Below are positions 35,938 to 45,635 of a DNA stretch of 64,000 nt, piece after piece. The DNA lies in the NCBI RefSeq assembly GCF_000826185.2, contig NZ_LN648873.1, forward strand, positions 205,282 through 269,281. The letters are read 5' to 3'. Below the pieces are notes generated by a model that did not search any database, was not told the DNA's origin, and saw only the letters and a program-made list of their open reading frames with translations. The stretch comes from Microbacterium gorillae. Lineage in GTDB: Bacteria > Actinomycetota > Actinomycetes > Actinomycetales > Microbacteriaceae. Position 1 is the stretch's first letter; each line of letters begins with the position of its first letter. A program made the translations under genes and the position numbers.

Positions 35938-37611
35938 GTGACCTCGGGAGAATCCGTGACCGCGACCTGGGCGGTCGTCGGCGCGGACCCGGACTCCGAC
36001 GCGATCGTCGTCGCGCTGTGGGATGACGCGGAGATCGAATCGGTGCGCCTGGCTCGGGCGGATTTCCCGGGCTGGGTCGCGGCGCGCGCGGCCGCGCATC
36101 GGTGGGTGTGGGGTGACACCACGGCGTGGTACCCGGACCTGCTCGCCGCCGGCGTCCGCATCGAACGATGCCAGGACCTGCGCCTGTGCCACGCGATCCT
36201 GCGCGACACGATGTTCGTGGACGCGACGGCCCTCCGCGCGGCGCACCACTGGGACATCGCCGCGGACGTGGACGGGGGAGCGCGTGTCCCGACGCTGTTC
36301 GACGTGGACGTGCCGACCGGCACGGTGCCGCGGGAGATCGGCGAGACGGTCGCCGAGTTCGTCCGACAGCGCGATGTCCTCGAGCGGACTGATGCTCGCC
36401 TGCGGCTGCTGACGGCGGCGGAATCCGCCGGCGCACTCGTGGCGGCGGAGATGCGTCACGCCGGGCTGCCGTGGAACGTCGCGGAGCACGAACGCATCCT
36501 CACCGCGGAGCTCGGCACACGAACCGCCGGCGGAATGCCGTCGAAGATGATCGAGACGGCGGCGCGGGTCCGACAGGCGCTGGGCGATCCCGCGGTGAGT
36601 CTGGACAGTCAGCCGAAGCTGCTGCGTGCGCTGCACCGCGCGGGCGTCCTCGTGGAGTCGACCAGCAAGTGGGAACTCGCCCGCCAGACGCATCCCGCGA
36701 TCGAGCCACTGCTCGCGTACAAGCGGATGAGCCGCCTGCTCTCGGCCAACGGGTGGACCTGGCTGGACGAGTGGGTCCACGACGGCCGTTTCCGGCCGGT
36801 CTACATTCCCGGTGGCGTCGTCACCGGTCGGTGGGCATCCGCCGGCGGCGGTGCGCTGCAGCTTCCCCGGCAGCTGCGTGCGGCCGTGCGCGCCGATCCC
36901 GGCTGGCAGCTGGTCACCGCGGACGTCGCCCAGTTGGAGCCGCGCGTGCTCGCCGGGATGGCCCGTGACACCGCGATGGCGACGGCCGCGCGCGGGCGCG
37001 ACCTCTACGCGTCCCTGGTCGAGCAGAAGATCGTGGAAACGCGGCAGGAGGCGAAGTACGCCATGCTGGGTGCCCTGTACGGCTCCACGTCCGGGGAATC
37101 CGGACGCCTCGTGCCGCGGCTGCGTCGCGCGTTCCCCCGTGCGATGGGCGTCGTGGATGCGGCGGCGAAGACCGGGGAGGACGGCGGCCTCGTGGCCACC
37201 CTCCTCGGGCGCACCTGTCCACCGGCGTCCGCGGAGTGGACGCGCGTGCAGCGCGCGGCCACGGACGCGGACGTCTCCCCGGGTGAGGAACGACTGGCTC
37301 GGTCCCGGGCACGCGAGCGGGGCCGCTTCACCCGCAACTTCGTGGTGCAGGGGACGGCGGCGGAGTGGGCCCTGGCGTGGCTGGCCGACCTTCGTCTGCG
37401 CCTCGCGAGGCTCGGCAGCGACGACGCCCCGCCGCACCTGGCGTTCTTCCTCCACGACGAGGTCATCGTCCACGCGCCCGCCGAGGCCGCAGAGGCTGCC
37501 GCTCAGGCGATTCGGGACAGCGCCGACGCGGCGGGGAAGCTCCTGTTCGGCGACTTCCCGATCGATTTCCCCCTGGACGTCACGATCGGCACCGACGCCG
37601 TCAAGGCGTGA
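35938..37611 (+). CDS. Bifunctional 3'-5' exonuclease/DNA polymerase, family A-like
   Basis: 557 residues, much shorter than DNA polymerase I (about 880-900). The C-terminal half is a family A polymerase: motif A VTADVAQLEPRVLAGM, motif B AMLGALYGSTSG, and motif C LHDEVIVHAP. The N-terminal part corresponds to a degenerate 3'-5' exonuclease domain (WVWGDTTAWYPDLL); classical DnaQ-type acids are not clear. Such proteins are widespread as a second PolA-like enzyme in actinobacteria; their role is poorly known. The GTG at 35938 directly follows the zinc ribbon gene stop. Confidence 0.85.
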   Translation: MTSGESVTATWAVVGADPDSDAIVVALWDDAEIESVRLARADFPGWVAARAAAHRWVWGDTTAWYPDLLAAGVRIERCQDLRLCHAILRDTMFVDATALRAAHHWDIAADVDGGARVPTLFDVDVPTGTVPREIGETVAEFVRQRDVLERTDARLRLLTAAESAGALVAAEMRHAGLPWNVAEHERILTAELGTRTAGGMPSKMIETAARVRQALGDPAVSLDSQPKLLRALHRAGVLVESTSKWELARQTHPAIEPLLAYKRMSRLLSANGWTWLDEWVHDGRFRPVYIPGGVVTGRWASAGGGALQLPRQLRAAVRADPGWQLVTADVAQLEPRVLAGMARDTAMATAARGRDLYASLVEQKIVETRQEAKYAMLGALYGSTSGESGRLVPRLRRAFPRAMGVVDAAAKTGEDGGLVATLLGRTCPPASAEWTRVQRAATDADVSPGEERLARSRARERGRFTRNFVVQGTAAEWALAWLADLRLRLARLGSDDAPPHLAFFLHDEVIVHAPAEAAEAAAQAIRDSADAAGKLLFGDFPIDFPLDVTIGTDAVKA

Positions 37612-37669
37612 CGCCCGCCCACCCCGGTTGTCGACCGAGCGCGCACGGGTCCCAACGTGGTGAGCCGCT

Positions 37670-39932
37670 TCAGCGAACGGTGAAGGAGGCGCGCAGCAGA
37701 GCCGACTCGCGCGAGGACGGGCCGACGCGCAGCTCGAAGGCGCCGGATTCGACGCGGCGGATGCCTTCGGCGTCTACGATCGAACACGCGGCCACGGGGA
37801 CTTCGATGTCGACCGTCACGGACGCGCCCGGCTGCACGTCGACCTGGCGGTACGTCTTCAGTTCCTTGTCCGCCCAGCTCACCGTCGTCACGGTGTCGCT
37901 GACGTAGACCTGGACGGTCTCGCGCGCGGGGCGGTCGCCGGTGTTCGTCAGCGTGACGCGCGCGCGGACCGTGTCGTCGGAGTCCAGTTCCGACTCTTCG
38001 AGCACGAGATCGGAGTATGCCACCGTGGTGTACGAGCGGCCTTCGCCGAACGCCCAGGCCGGGCTCTGCGTCAGGTCGGCGTAGCGGTCGCCGTGCTGTC
38101 CGCGGATCTGGTTGTAGTACGTCGGCTGCTGGCCGACGTGACGAGCGAACGAGATCGGCAGACGCCCGCTCGGCTCGATGAGTCCGAGCGCGAGTTCTGC
38201 GATCGCCCGGCCACCGGCCATTCCGGGAGACGCGACCCAGAGCACCGCGGCGGCGTGGCGTGCCGACTCCGGAAGCACGAGGGGCTTGGACGCCATCAGC
38301 ACGACGACCAGGGGAGTGCCGGTTTCCGCCAGGGCGTCCAGCAACGCCACCTGGCCGCCGACGAGTTCCAGGGTGGCCGTGGAGCGACCCTCGCCGACCA
38401 GTTCGATGACATCGCCCACGACGGCGACGACGTAGTCCGCATCCCGGGCGGCGGCGACGGCCGCGGCGATCTGGTCGGCGTCCGGCGGGGTGGGGCGCAC
38501 GACCTGCGGGGTCCGGGAAGTGTGTGCCGGCCGGGTCATCCTGCAGCGTCAGGATCTCCGCGCCGCGTTCGTACGTGACCGTCCAGCTCTCCGGGCTGAA
38601 GCGGTGGAAGCCGTCCAGCACGGTCGTGATCATCTCGCGCGGGTGCCCGTCCGGCATCCAGCCGGCCTGTCCGGAGTTGCCGGCCCAGTCGCCGAGCTGG
38701 GTCTGCGCGTCGTCGGCGAGGGGACCCACGACCGCGATGCGGCGGGGCTCTGCGCTGACGGCACGGCCGGAGTCATCCGCGCTGAGGCCGCCGGCGAACG
38801 GCAGCACGCCGTCGTTCTCCAGCAGCACCAGCGAGCGGCGGGTGAGCTCGAGGTTGAGCGCGGTGTGCTCAGGGGTGGCGAGCTCGGTCGCGATCCGCTC
38901 CGGGTCCGGGTGGCGCGGGTTCTCGAACAGCCCGAGCTCGAACTTCAGGGTGAGGATGCGCGCGACGGCGGTGTCGAGGTCAGACTCCGCCAGCAGGCCC
39001 TGCGCGATGGCGTCGAGCGCGCCCTGGTGGAAACCGGGCGTGGTCATGATCATGTCGTTTCCGGCGCGAACGGCCGCGGCGGCGGCGTGCGCGTAGTCCG
39101 GCTGCACCTGCTGCTCCCAGACCATGCGACCGACGTTGTCCCAGTCCGTCACGAGGGTGCCGGTGTAGCCCCACTCTCCGCGCAGGACGTCGGTCAGCAG
39201 CCAGTCGTTGACGGTGATCGGCACGCCGTCCATGGTCTGATAGCCGAGCATGAACGTCCGGCATCCCTCCGCCGCCACGCGTTGGAACGGCGGAAGGAAC
39301 CAGGACCGGAGCTTGCGGCGGGAGATGTCCGCCTCGCTGGCGTCACGGCCGCCCTGCGTCTCGGAGTAGCCCGCGAAGTGCTTCGCCGTGGCGAGGATCG
39401 CGGTCTCGTCGGTCAGTCCGTCGCCCTGGTAGCCGCGGACCATCGCCGAGGCGAACTCGCCGATCAGGAACGGGTCCTCACCGAACGTCTCATCGACCCG
39501 GCCCCAGCGGAGGTCCCGGCTGATGCACAGCACGGGGGAGAAGGTCCAGTGGATGCCGGTGGCGGCCACCTCGACGGCCGTCGCCCGTGCGGCACGCTCG
39601 ATGAGCGCGACGTCCCAGGACGCAGCCATGCCCAGCTGGGTGGGGAAGATCGTGGCGCCGTCGAAGAACGAGTGGCCGTGAATGCAGTCCTCTCCCACGA
39701 TCAGGGGAATCCCGAACTCGGTCTGCGCGGTCAGCGCGTGGGCCTGGGCAAGACGCTCCGGCGAGGCGTGCAGGATCGAGCCGACCTCCACGCGCATGAC
39801 CTGATCCTCGATGTCGTCGCGGGCATCCAGCTGCATCATCTGGCCGACCTTCTGCGGCACGGACATGCGGTCGATGAGGTCGGCGACGCGCTCCGGAATC
39901 GGCAGTGCGGCGTCACGGTAGGCAAAGGTCAC
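37670..39932 (-). pseudogene. GH3 beta-glycosidase, single-base frameshift
   Basis: The GTG at 39932 (GGAG seven bases upstream) opens a GH3 protein: catalytic nucleophile region GTLVTDWDNVGRMV, substrate and fold segments GEDCIHGHSFFDGATIFP and ILATAKHFAGYSETQGGRDA. Around 38495-38525, after EILTLQDDPAGTHFPDP, the frame is lost. The rest (QVVRPTPPDADQIAAAVAAA, PLVVVLMASKPLVLP, fibronectin III-like C terminus ending SALLRASFTVR) is one base out of phase. 2263 nt is one more than a multiple of three, so a single extra base restores about 753 residues. Such enzymes remove glucosyl or xylosyl units from beta-linked oligosaccharides. It is the last gene of the uptake operon, 47 nt after the permease. 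Confidence 0.88.
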
Positions 39933-39978
39933 GGGATGCTCCAGTGTGGTGATGCGGCGCCCGAGGGCAGCGGGGGAG

Positions 39979-41055
39979 TCAGTCTTCGGGGTGCGTCGCG
40001 AGGGGGTCGAGCACCGGGATCTCGGCGTCCGGATCCGGCAGCGGGTCGGCGACGATCGGATCAACGGGAGCCAGGTCGGTGCGCACGGCGGTCACGCCGC
40101 TGTGGGGCTTGATGCCCTTCTTGCGCTGGGCGCGCGCTCGTTCGCCGGCCGATCGGAGGCGCGGGTTGACATACTCGTCGATGCCGAAGTTGATCAGGGA
40201 CAGGGCGATGCCGATGAGCGCGATGCACAGACCGGCCGGGACGTACCACCACCAGTAGTCCGGGAACGCGCCGTTCTGCTGCGCCCAGAACAGGATCGTG
40301 CCCCAGTTCAGGTTCGTGATCGGGATGACCCCGATGAAGGCGAGGGTGGTCAGGCCCAGAATCGCGGCGGTGACGGTGCCGACGAAGCTCGAGGCGATGA
40401 TCGCGATGAGGTTCGGCAGCATCTCGACGGTGATGATGCGCCACAGGGACTCGCCGTTCGCGCGAGCCGCCTGGACGAAGTCCCGGTTGCGCAGGGACAT
40501 CGTCTGCGCGCGCAGCACGCGCGCGCCCCACGCCCACCCCGTGATGGCCAGCACCGTCGCGATCACGAGCAGGGGCGGGTCCTCGTACTGGGAGGCGATG
40601 ATGATCACCAATGGCAGGCCGGGCACGACCAGGAAGACGTTGGTCAGCGCCGAGAGACCCTCGCTCTTCCACCCGCTGACGTAGCCGGCGGTGACACCGA
40701 CGGCGACGGCGATGATGGTGGCGATGATGCCGGCGGCGAACCCGACGATCAGCACGCCCCGCGTGCCGTAGATGATCTGGCTGAGCACGTCCTCACCCAT
40801 GTGGGTGGTGCCGAGCCAGTGCGCGGCCGATGGTGGCTGACGCAGGGCGCTGTAGTCCTTCTCGAGCGGGCCGTACGGGGCGATGAGGTCGCTGAACAAG
40901 GCGACCAGGACGAACACCCCCAGGATGATCAGTCCGGTCAACGACTTGCCGTTGCGGAACATCGCGAACGAGCGGCCGAGCTGTCCGAAGAACGTCAGTC
41001 GCTGGGGCGGTTCGGCGGGCGCGGAGGCCTGCGCGAGGGTTGCGGTCTGGCTCAT
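39979..41055 (-). CDS. Peptide/oligosaccharide-type ABC transporter permease (DppC-like)
   Basis: 358 residues, six transmembrane helices after a cytoplasmic N terminus. The permease EAA-type loop reads AQTMSLRNRDFVQAARANGE. The N-terminal HWLGTTHMGEDVLSQIIYGT is the DppC/OppC signature. A long acidic C-terminal tail is unusual. It follows the DppB-like gene by 1 nt. Confidence 0.9.
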   Translation of the reverse strand: MSQTATLAQASAPAEPPQRLTFFGQLGRSFAMFRNGKSLTGLIILGVFVLVALFSDLIAPYGPLEKDYSALRQPPSAAHWLGTTHMGEDVLSQIIYGTRGVLIVGFAAGIIATIIAVAVGVTAGYVSGWKSEGLSALTNVFLVVPGLPLVIIIASQYEDPPLLVIATVLAITGWAWGARVLRAQTMSLRNRDFVQAARANGESLWRIITVEMLPNLIAIIASSFVGTVTAAILGLTTLAFIGVIPITNLNWGTILFWAQQNGAFPDYWWWYVPAGLCIALIGIALSLINFGIDEYVNPRLRSAGERARAQRKKGIKPHSGVTAVRTDLAPVDPIVADPLPDPDAEIPVLDPLATHPED

Positions 41056-41056
41056 C

Positions 41057-42040
41057 TCAGGACTCCATCTGGCGGGTGCGCGGATCCAGCACCGCGTAGG
41101 CGATGTCGGCGACGATGTTCGCGACGAGAACGGTCAGGGTGATCACCAGGAACAGCCCCTGCATGAGCGGATAGTCCTTGGCCGACGTGGCATCCAGCAG
41201 CAGCTTCCCGACGCCCGGGTAGGAGAAGACCAGCTCCATGACGAGCGTGCCGCCGACGATGAACCCGAGCGAAAGCGCGAAGCTGGACAGCTGGGGGAGG
41301 ACGGCGTTGCGAGCGGCGTAGGCCACGAGGACGCGGCGCGGCGCGAGGCCCTTCGCCTCGGCTACGGTGACGTAATCCTCATCCAGGACGGTGACCATCA
41401 TGTTGCGCATGCCGAGCACCCAGCCGCCCAGCGAGGACACCACGATGGTGATCGCCGGCAGCGTGCCGTGCTGGATGACCTGTCCGATGAAATCGAGGTT
41501 GAATCCGGGAACCGAGCCCTTGTCGTAGGCGTGCGAGGCCGGGAACCAGCCGAGCCCGGTGGAGAACACGGCGATCACGATCAGGCCGAGCCAGAAGTAC
41601 GGCACGGTCGAGAAGAACGTCGTGATCGGAACGACGATGTCCGCGCGGCTGCCGCGTCGCCACCCGATCCACGCACCCACGGCAGTACCGAGGAAGAACG
41701 AGATGACCGTCGCGATGCCGACGAGACCGATGGTCCAGGGCAGTGCCTGGCCGATGACCTGCGTGACGGGGGCCAGGCCGTTGGAGAACGACTGGCCGAG
41801 GTCGCCGTGCAGCAGCAGGTTCCAGTACTGGATGTACTGCTCGAACAGCGTCTTGTTGGTGTCCAAGCCGAACAGGATGCGGAGCGATTCCGCGGCCTCG
41901 GGGGAGATCCGGCCCTGGTTCTTGTTGATGTAGGTGGTGACCGGGTCACCCTTCATGAACCGGGGGAGGAAGAAGTTGAGGGTGATCGCCGCCCATGCGG
42001 TGAACAGGTAGAACGCGCCGCGGCGCAGGAAGAATCGCAT
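41057..42040 (-). CDS. Peptide/oligosaccharide-type ABC transporter permease (DppB-like)
   Basis: 327 residues with six helices and the DppB N terminus (AWAAITLNFFLPRFMKGDPV). The cytoplasmic loop is TVLDEDYVTVAEAKGLAPRR, and the C-terminal VMELVFSYPGVGKLLLDA is also typical. Its start overlaps the stop of the upstream ATPase gene by one base. Confidence 0.91.
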   Translation of the reverse strand: MRFFLRRGAFYLFTAWAAITLNFFLPRFMKGDPVTTYINKNQGRISPEAAESLRILFGLDTNKTLFEQYIQYWNLLLHGDLGQSFSNGLAPVTQVIGQALPWTIGLVGIATVISFFLGTAVGAWIGWRRGSRADIVVPITTFFSTVPYFWLGLIVIAVFSTGLGWFPASHAYDKGSVPGFNLDFIGQVIQHGTLPAITIVVSSLGGWVLGMRNMMVTVLDEDYVTVAEAKGLAPRRVLVAYAARNAVLPQLSSFALSLGFIVGGTLVMELVFSYPGVGKLLLDATSAKDYPLMQGLFLVITLTVLVANIVADIAYAVLDPRTRQMES

Positions 42041-42840
42041 CAGGCTCGGCCTCCGTCGGTTCCGGCGAAGTGCTTCTCGGGGTCGGGGGAAGCGTCCCGC
42101 AAGGCGCGGGTGTACTCGTCCTTCGGGTGCAGGATGACGTCGTCCGCGGGGCCGTGCTCCACGACGCGGCCGTGGTGAAGGACCATGATCTCGTCGCTGA
42201 AGTGTCGCGCGGTGGCGAGGTCGTGGGTGATGTAGAGGACCCCGAGGTCGGACTGGCGCTGCAGGTCGGCGAGGAGGTTCAGCACGCCCAGACGGATGGA
42301 GACATCGAGCATCGAGACGGGTTCGTCGGCGACCAGCAGTGACGGGCGTGACGCGAGCGCCCGAGCGATGGCGACCCGCTGGCGCTGACCGCCGGAGAGC
42401 TCGTGCGGACGCCGATCGATGGTCTGCGTCGGGTCGAGCTGGACGAGCTCGAGGAGACGGCGGACCTCGGCGTCGACCTCTCCGCGCGGCACGACGTGGT
42501 CCAGTTCCAACGGCCGCTCGATGTGGTGGCGAACCGTGTGATAGGGGTTGAGCGACGCGAAGGGATCCTGGAACACCATCCGCAACTGCTGGCGGTAGTG
42601 GCGCAGGCCGCGTCCGCGGCGGGGGATCGGCTTGCCGTCCAGGAGCACGTCGCCCGTGGTGGCGCGCTCGAGCTGAGTGAGGATCTTCGCGATCGTGGAC
42701 TTGCCGCTGCCGGACTGGCCGACGAGGGCGATGGTCTGCCCGGACTTCAGAGTGAATGAGACGTCATCGAGCGCGAGCAGGGAACCGGAACCGCGGATGC
42801 GGTAGCGCTTGGTCAGGCCACGGACTTCAAGGGTCGTCAT
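42040..42840 (-). CDS. ABC transporter ATP-binding protein (DppF-like)
   Basis: 266 residues. Walker A GQSGSGKSTIA, signature LSGGQRQRVAIARAL, Walker B LLVADEPVSMLD, and the DppF-type MVFQDPFASLNPYHTV. It overlaps the upstream DppD-like gene by 4 nt and the downstream permease gene by 1 nt. Confidence 0.93.
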   Translation of the reverse strand: MTTLEVRGLTKRYRIRGSGSLLALDDVSFTLKSGQTIALVGQSGSGKSTIAKILTQLERATTGDVLLDGKPIPRRGRGLRHYRQQLRMVFQDPFASLNPYHTVRHHIERPLELDHVVPRGEVDAEVRRLLELVQLDPTQTIDRRPHELSGGQRQRVAIARALASRPSLLVADEPVSMLDVSIRLGVLNLLADLQRQSDLGVLYITHDLATARHFSDEIMVLHHGRVVEHGPADDVILHPKDEYTRALRDASPDPEKHFAGTDGGRA

Positions 42841-43685
42841 GCCTTCTTCTCCTCGCCGCGAAGGAATCCGCCGCGCTCGCCGGTGAGGGACGGGAACGAT
42901 GACAACAGCTTCTGGGTGTAGGGGTGTGTGGGGTGGTGGTAGATGTTCGACGCGGTGTCGAGCTCGACGATCTCGCCGGCGCGCATCACCGCGATGCGGT
43001 CCGAGATCTCCAGCAGCAACGGCAGGTCGTGCGTGATGAAGATCACGGAGAAGCCGAACTGGTGACGAAGCTCCGAGATCTGCTCCAGGATCTCCCGCTG
43101 CACGAGCACATCGAGCGCCGTGGTGGGTTCATCCATGATCATCAGCTGGGGCTTGAGAGCCAGAGCCATCGCGATCATGACGCGCTGGCGCATGCCGCCG
43201 GAGAGTTCGTGCGGGTAGGACTTCAGGCGATTGGCGTCGATGCCCACGATCTGCAGGAGCTCCGCGGAAGCAGCGGTGCGCTCGGCACGCGACATCCCCG
43301 GGCGGTGCGCACTGAACACGTCGGCGAGCTGCTTGCCGATCTTCATGACCGGGTTGAGAGAGTTCATCGCGCCCTGGAAGACCATGGACGACTTGTCCCA
43401 CCGGAACGCGCGGATCTGGCCGACGCTCAGCGTCCCGAGGTCGATGGTCTCGCCGTCGGCGTCGTGGAAAAGCGCCGTTCCGCCGGTGATCACCGCCGGG
43501 GCCTTCAGCAATCGCTGGATGCCGTAGGCGAGGGTGGTCTTGCCGCATCCGGATTCGCCGGCGAGACCGAGGATCTCACCGCGGTCGAGGTCGAAGGACA
43601 CGCGTTTGACGGCTTGAACGGGAGGATCGACGTCGTAGGTGACGCTGAAATCGGACACGCTCAGGAGGGTGGAGGTTTCGGACAC
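42837..43685 (-). CDS. ABC transporter ATP-binding protein (DppD-like)
   Basis: 282 residues. Walker [12 protein letters not shown], signature [15 protein letters not shown], Walker [13 protein letters not shown]. The C terminus carries the oligopeptide-type extension ([20 protein letters not shown]). GTG start at 43685, 65 nt after the binding-protein gene. Confidence 0.93.
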   Translation of the reverse strand: MSETSTLLSVSDFSVTYDVDPPVQAVKRVSFDLDRGEILGLAGESGCGKTTLAYGIQRLLKAPAVITGGTALFHDADGETIDLGTLSVGQIRAFRWDKSSMVFQGAMNSLNPVMKIGKQLADVFSAHRPGMSRAERTAASAELLQIVGIDANRLKSYPHELSGGMRQRVMIAMALALKPQLMIMDEPTTALDVLVQREILEQISELRHQFGFSVIFITHDLPLLLEISDRIAVMRAGEIVELDTASNIYHHPTHPYTQKLLSSFPSLTGERGGFLRGEEKKA

Positions 43686-43750
43686 GCTGCTTCCCGGGGT
43701 CGAAGTGGACGGGTGGGGCGGGGCCGCGTGCGCGACCCCGCCCCGTGTCG

Positions 43751-45430
43751 TCAGTTGGCGGGCTTGAGCTTGGTCAGGATGTAGGCCACCGACGGCTTGG
43801 TCGGGTCGGCGGAGGCGTACGGGTCCTCATCCGTCGGCCAGCCGACATAGTTGCGCGTATTGTACTGCGCGATGTCGGGGCGGGCAGCGATCGGCATCGC
43901 CGGGACCTGGTCGACGTAGATCTTCTCGATCGTCGCCAGGGCACTGGTGCGGGCCGCCTCGTCGCTCGTCGAGGCGTACTCGGCGAGCGCCTTCGTGGCG
44001 TCCGCGTTCTGGAACTTGCCGAAGTTGTACTGCAGCTTGCCGTCCGCGGCGCCCGTGACCCACTTGCCGTCCATCTGGTCGCTGTAGAAGTCGTACGGCG
44101 TCGAACCGCTGTCGGTCCAGTGCAGTGCGGCGTCGAAGTTTCCGGTCTGGATGTTCTGCGTCCAGGTGTCGGCGTCCGGGGTGTCCGTCTTCGCCTCGAC
44201 ACCGATGGACTTCACGGCGTCGGCGATGAGGCTGATACCCGTGACGTAGTCCGTCCATCCCTGGGGAACGGTCAAGGTGAACGAGACGGCCTTGCCGGAC
44301 GGGTCCTTGAGCTTGTCACCATCGAAGGTGTAACCGGCGTCCGTGAGCACCTTCTTGGCGCCGTTGACGTCGACCTTGAGGTCCTTGCCCTTGAAATCGC
44401 TCGCGACGAACGCATCGCCGGCCGGGCTCGGCAGTCCCGTGACGCTCTTCAGCGGGTCGACGCTGCCTTCGCGGGCGATGTCGACGTACTGTCCGCGGTC
44501 GATCACCATGTTCACGGCCTGGCGGAACGCGACGTTGTCGAACGGCGCCTTCGCGGTGTTCACGAACAGGGTGTCGATGCCGAGGTTGGCCGGTGCCCAG
44601 TAGACGTTGTGGTCCTTGTCCTTGTCCAGGTAGGCGCTCTGGCGGTTCGGGATGTTCGACTGCGCCCAGTCGACCTCACCGGTGGCGAGGGCGGTGGTCA
44701 GCGCCGTGTTGTCGTTGTAGGACGTGTAGAACAGCGTCGGCACGGCGAGCTTGCCGCCCCAGTAGTCGTCCCGTGCGGTCAGCTCGACGCTCTGGTTGGT
44801 GAACTGCTTGAGCTTGTAGGGGCCGGTTCCGACGGCGTCCTCGACGTTGTCCTTGGCCGGGTCCTTGACCTTTTCGAAGATGTGCTTCGCCACGATCTGG
44901 CGGTTGAGCACCTTCTCCTGCTTGACGAACATCGGGTCCGTGAAGGTGACCGTGACGGTGTCGCCGTCCGTGGCCACGGAGGCGACGCCGATGCCCTGCG
45001 TGTCGAGGCCGGGGACGTCCTTGAGCAGCTGGAAGGTGTACGCGATGTCGTCAGCGGTAAACTTCTCGCCGTCGTTCCACGTGACGCCGTCGCGCGCGAC
45101 GATCTTGATCGACTTGTAGTCCTCAGCCCAGGTGAACTCCTTCGCCAGCCACGGCACCGGGGCTTCGCTCGGCTTGATGGCGTTCGTGATCGCGAGCGGC
45201 TCGTAGATGGCGTTCGTGTATCCGAGTTTGTTCGCCGAACCGTCGACGAACGGGTTGTTGTTCTCCGGCGGGATCGCGCCGTCCGGCTTGGCGACGGTGA
45301 TCGACGCGCCGGCCTTCGGGCTCTTCGCATCGCCCGAGTCGCCGTTGCCACCGGAAGAACATCCGGTGAGCGCCGTGATCGAGAGCGCGACGATGATCGC
45401 TGCCCCCGTGAGAGTGGACTTCAGCCTCAC
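43751..45430 (-). CDS. Extracellular solute-binding lipoprotein, family 5
   Basis: 559 residues. Lipobox LTGC (Cys24) at the end of the signal segment, so it is anchored outside the membrane. The mature part is an SBP_bac_5 protein (IYEPLAITNAI, VTWNDGEKFTADDIAYTFQL, LYGP-like segments, NIQTGNFDAALHWTDSGSTP). The GTG at 45430 has AAGGAG six bases upstream. It is the first gene of the operon ending in a GH3 glycosidase, so the cargo is probably a beta-linked oligosaccharide and not a peptide; family 5 transporters for cello-oligosaccharides are known. Confidence 0.9.
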   Translation of the reverse strand: MRLKSTLTGAAIIVALSITALTGCSSGGNGDSGDAKSPKAGASITVAKPDGAIPPENNNPFVDGSANKLGYTNAIYEPLAITNAIKPSEAPVPWLAKEFTWAEDYKSIKIVARDGVTWNDGEKFTADDIAYTFQLLKDVPGLDTQGIGVASVATDGDTVTVTFTDPMFVKQEKVLNRQIVAKHIFEKVKDPAKDNVEDAVGTGPYKLKQFTNQSVELTARDDYWGGKLAVPTLFYTSYNDNTALTTALATGEVDWAQSNIPNRQSAYLDKDKDHNVYWAPANLGIDTLFVNTAKAPFDNVAFRQAVNMVIDRGQYVDIAREGSVDPLKSVTGLPSPAGDAFVASDFKGKDLKVDVNGAKKVLTDAGYTFDGDKLKDPSGKAVSFTLTVPQGWTDYVTGISLIADAVKSIGVEAKTDTPDADTWTQNIQTGNFDAALHWTDSGSTPYDFYSDQMDGKWVTGAADGKLQYNFGKFQNADATKALAEYASTSDEAARTSALATIEKIYVDQVPAMPIAARPDIAQYNTRNYVGWPTDEDPYASADPTKPSVAYILTKLKPAN

Positions 45431-45512
45431 TGCTGTCTCCTTCGTCGGGGTTCGGCGACTGCGCCGAACGCTCGGAGCGATGTGCTGGTGCCGTCATCGC
45501 TTGGTGGTTATC

Positions 45513-45528
45513 CTTACTCATGAGTAAG
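45513..45528. promoter_or_regulatory. Perfect 16-bp palindrome, candidate TetR operator
   Basis: CTTACTCATGAGTAAG is exactly self-complementary and is followed by a further TAAG. It lies between the divergent TetR regulator (start 45636) and the uptake operon (start 45430), 83 nt upstream of the binding-protein start. Its length and symmetry fit a TetR-family dimer site. Confidence 0.65.
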
Positions 45529-45635
45529 TAAGTTCGCAAATAACGATCCGGCCACGCAGTTTCACCCCGTGAGGTCACCGCCCGATGGTGGCGAGTGGGG
45601 CAGGATCTTCTCGAAGGTGAGGTGGGATCGGAACC

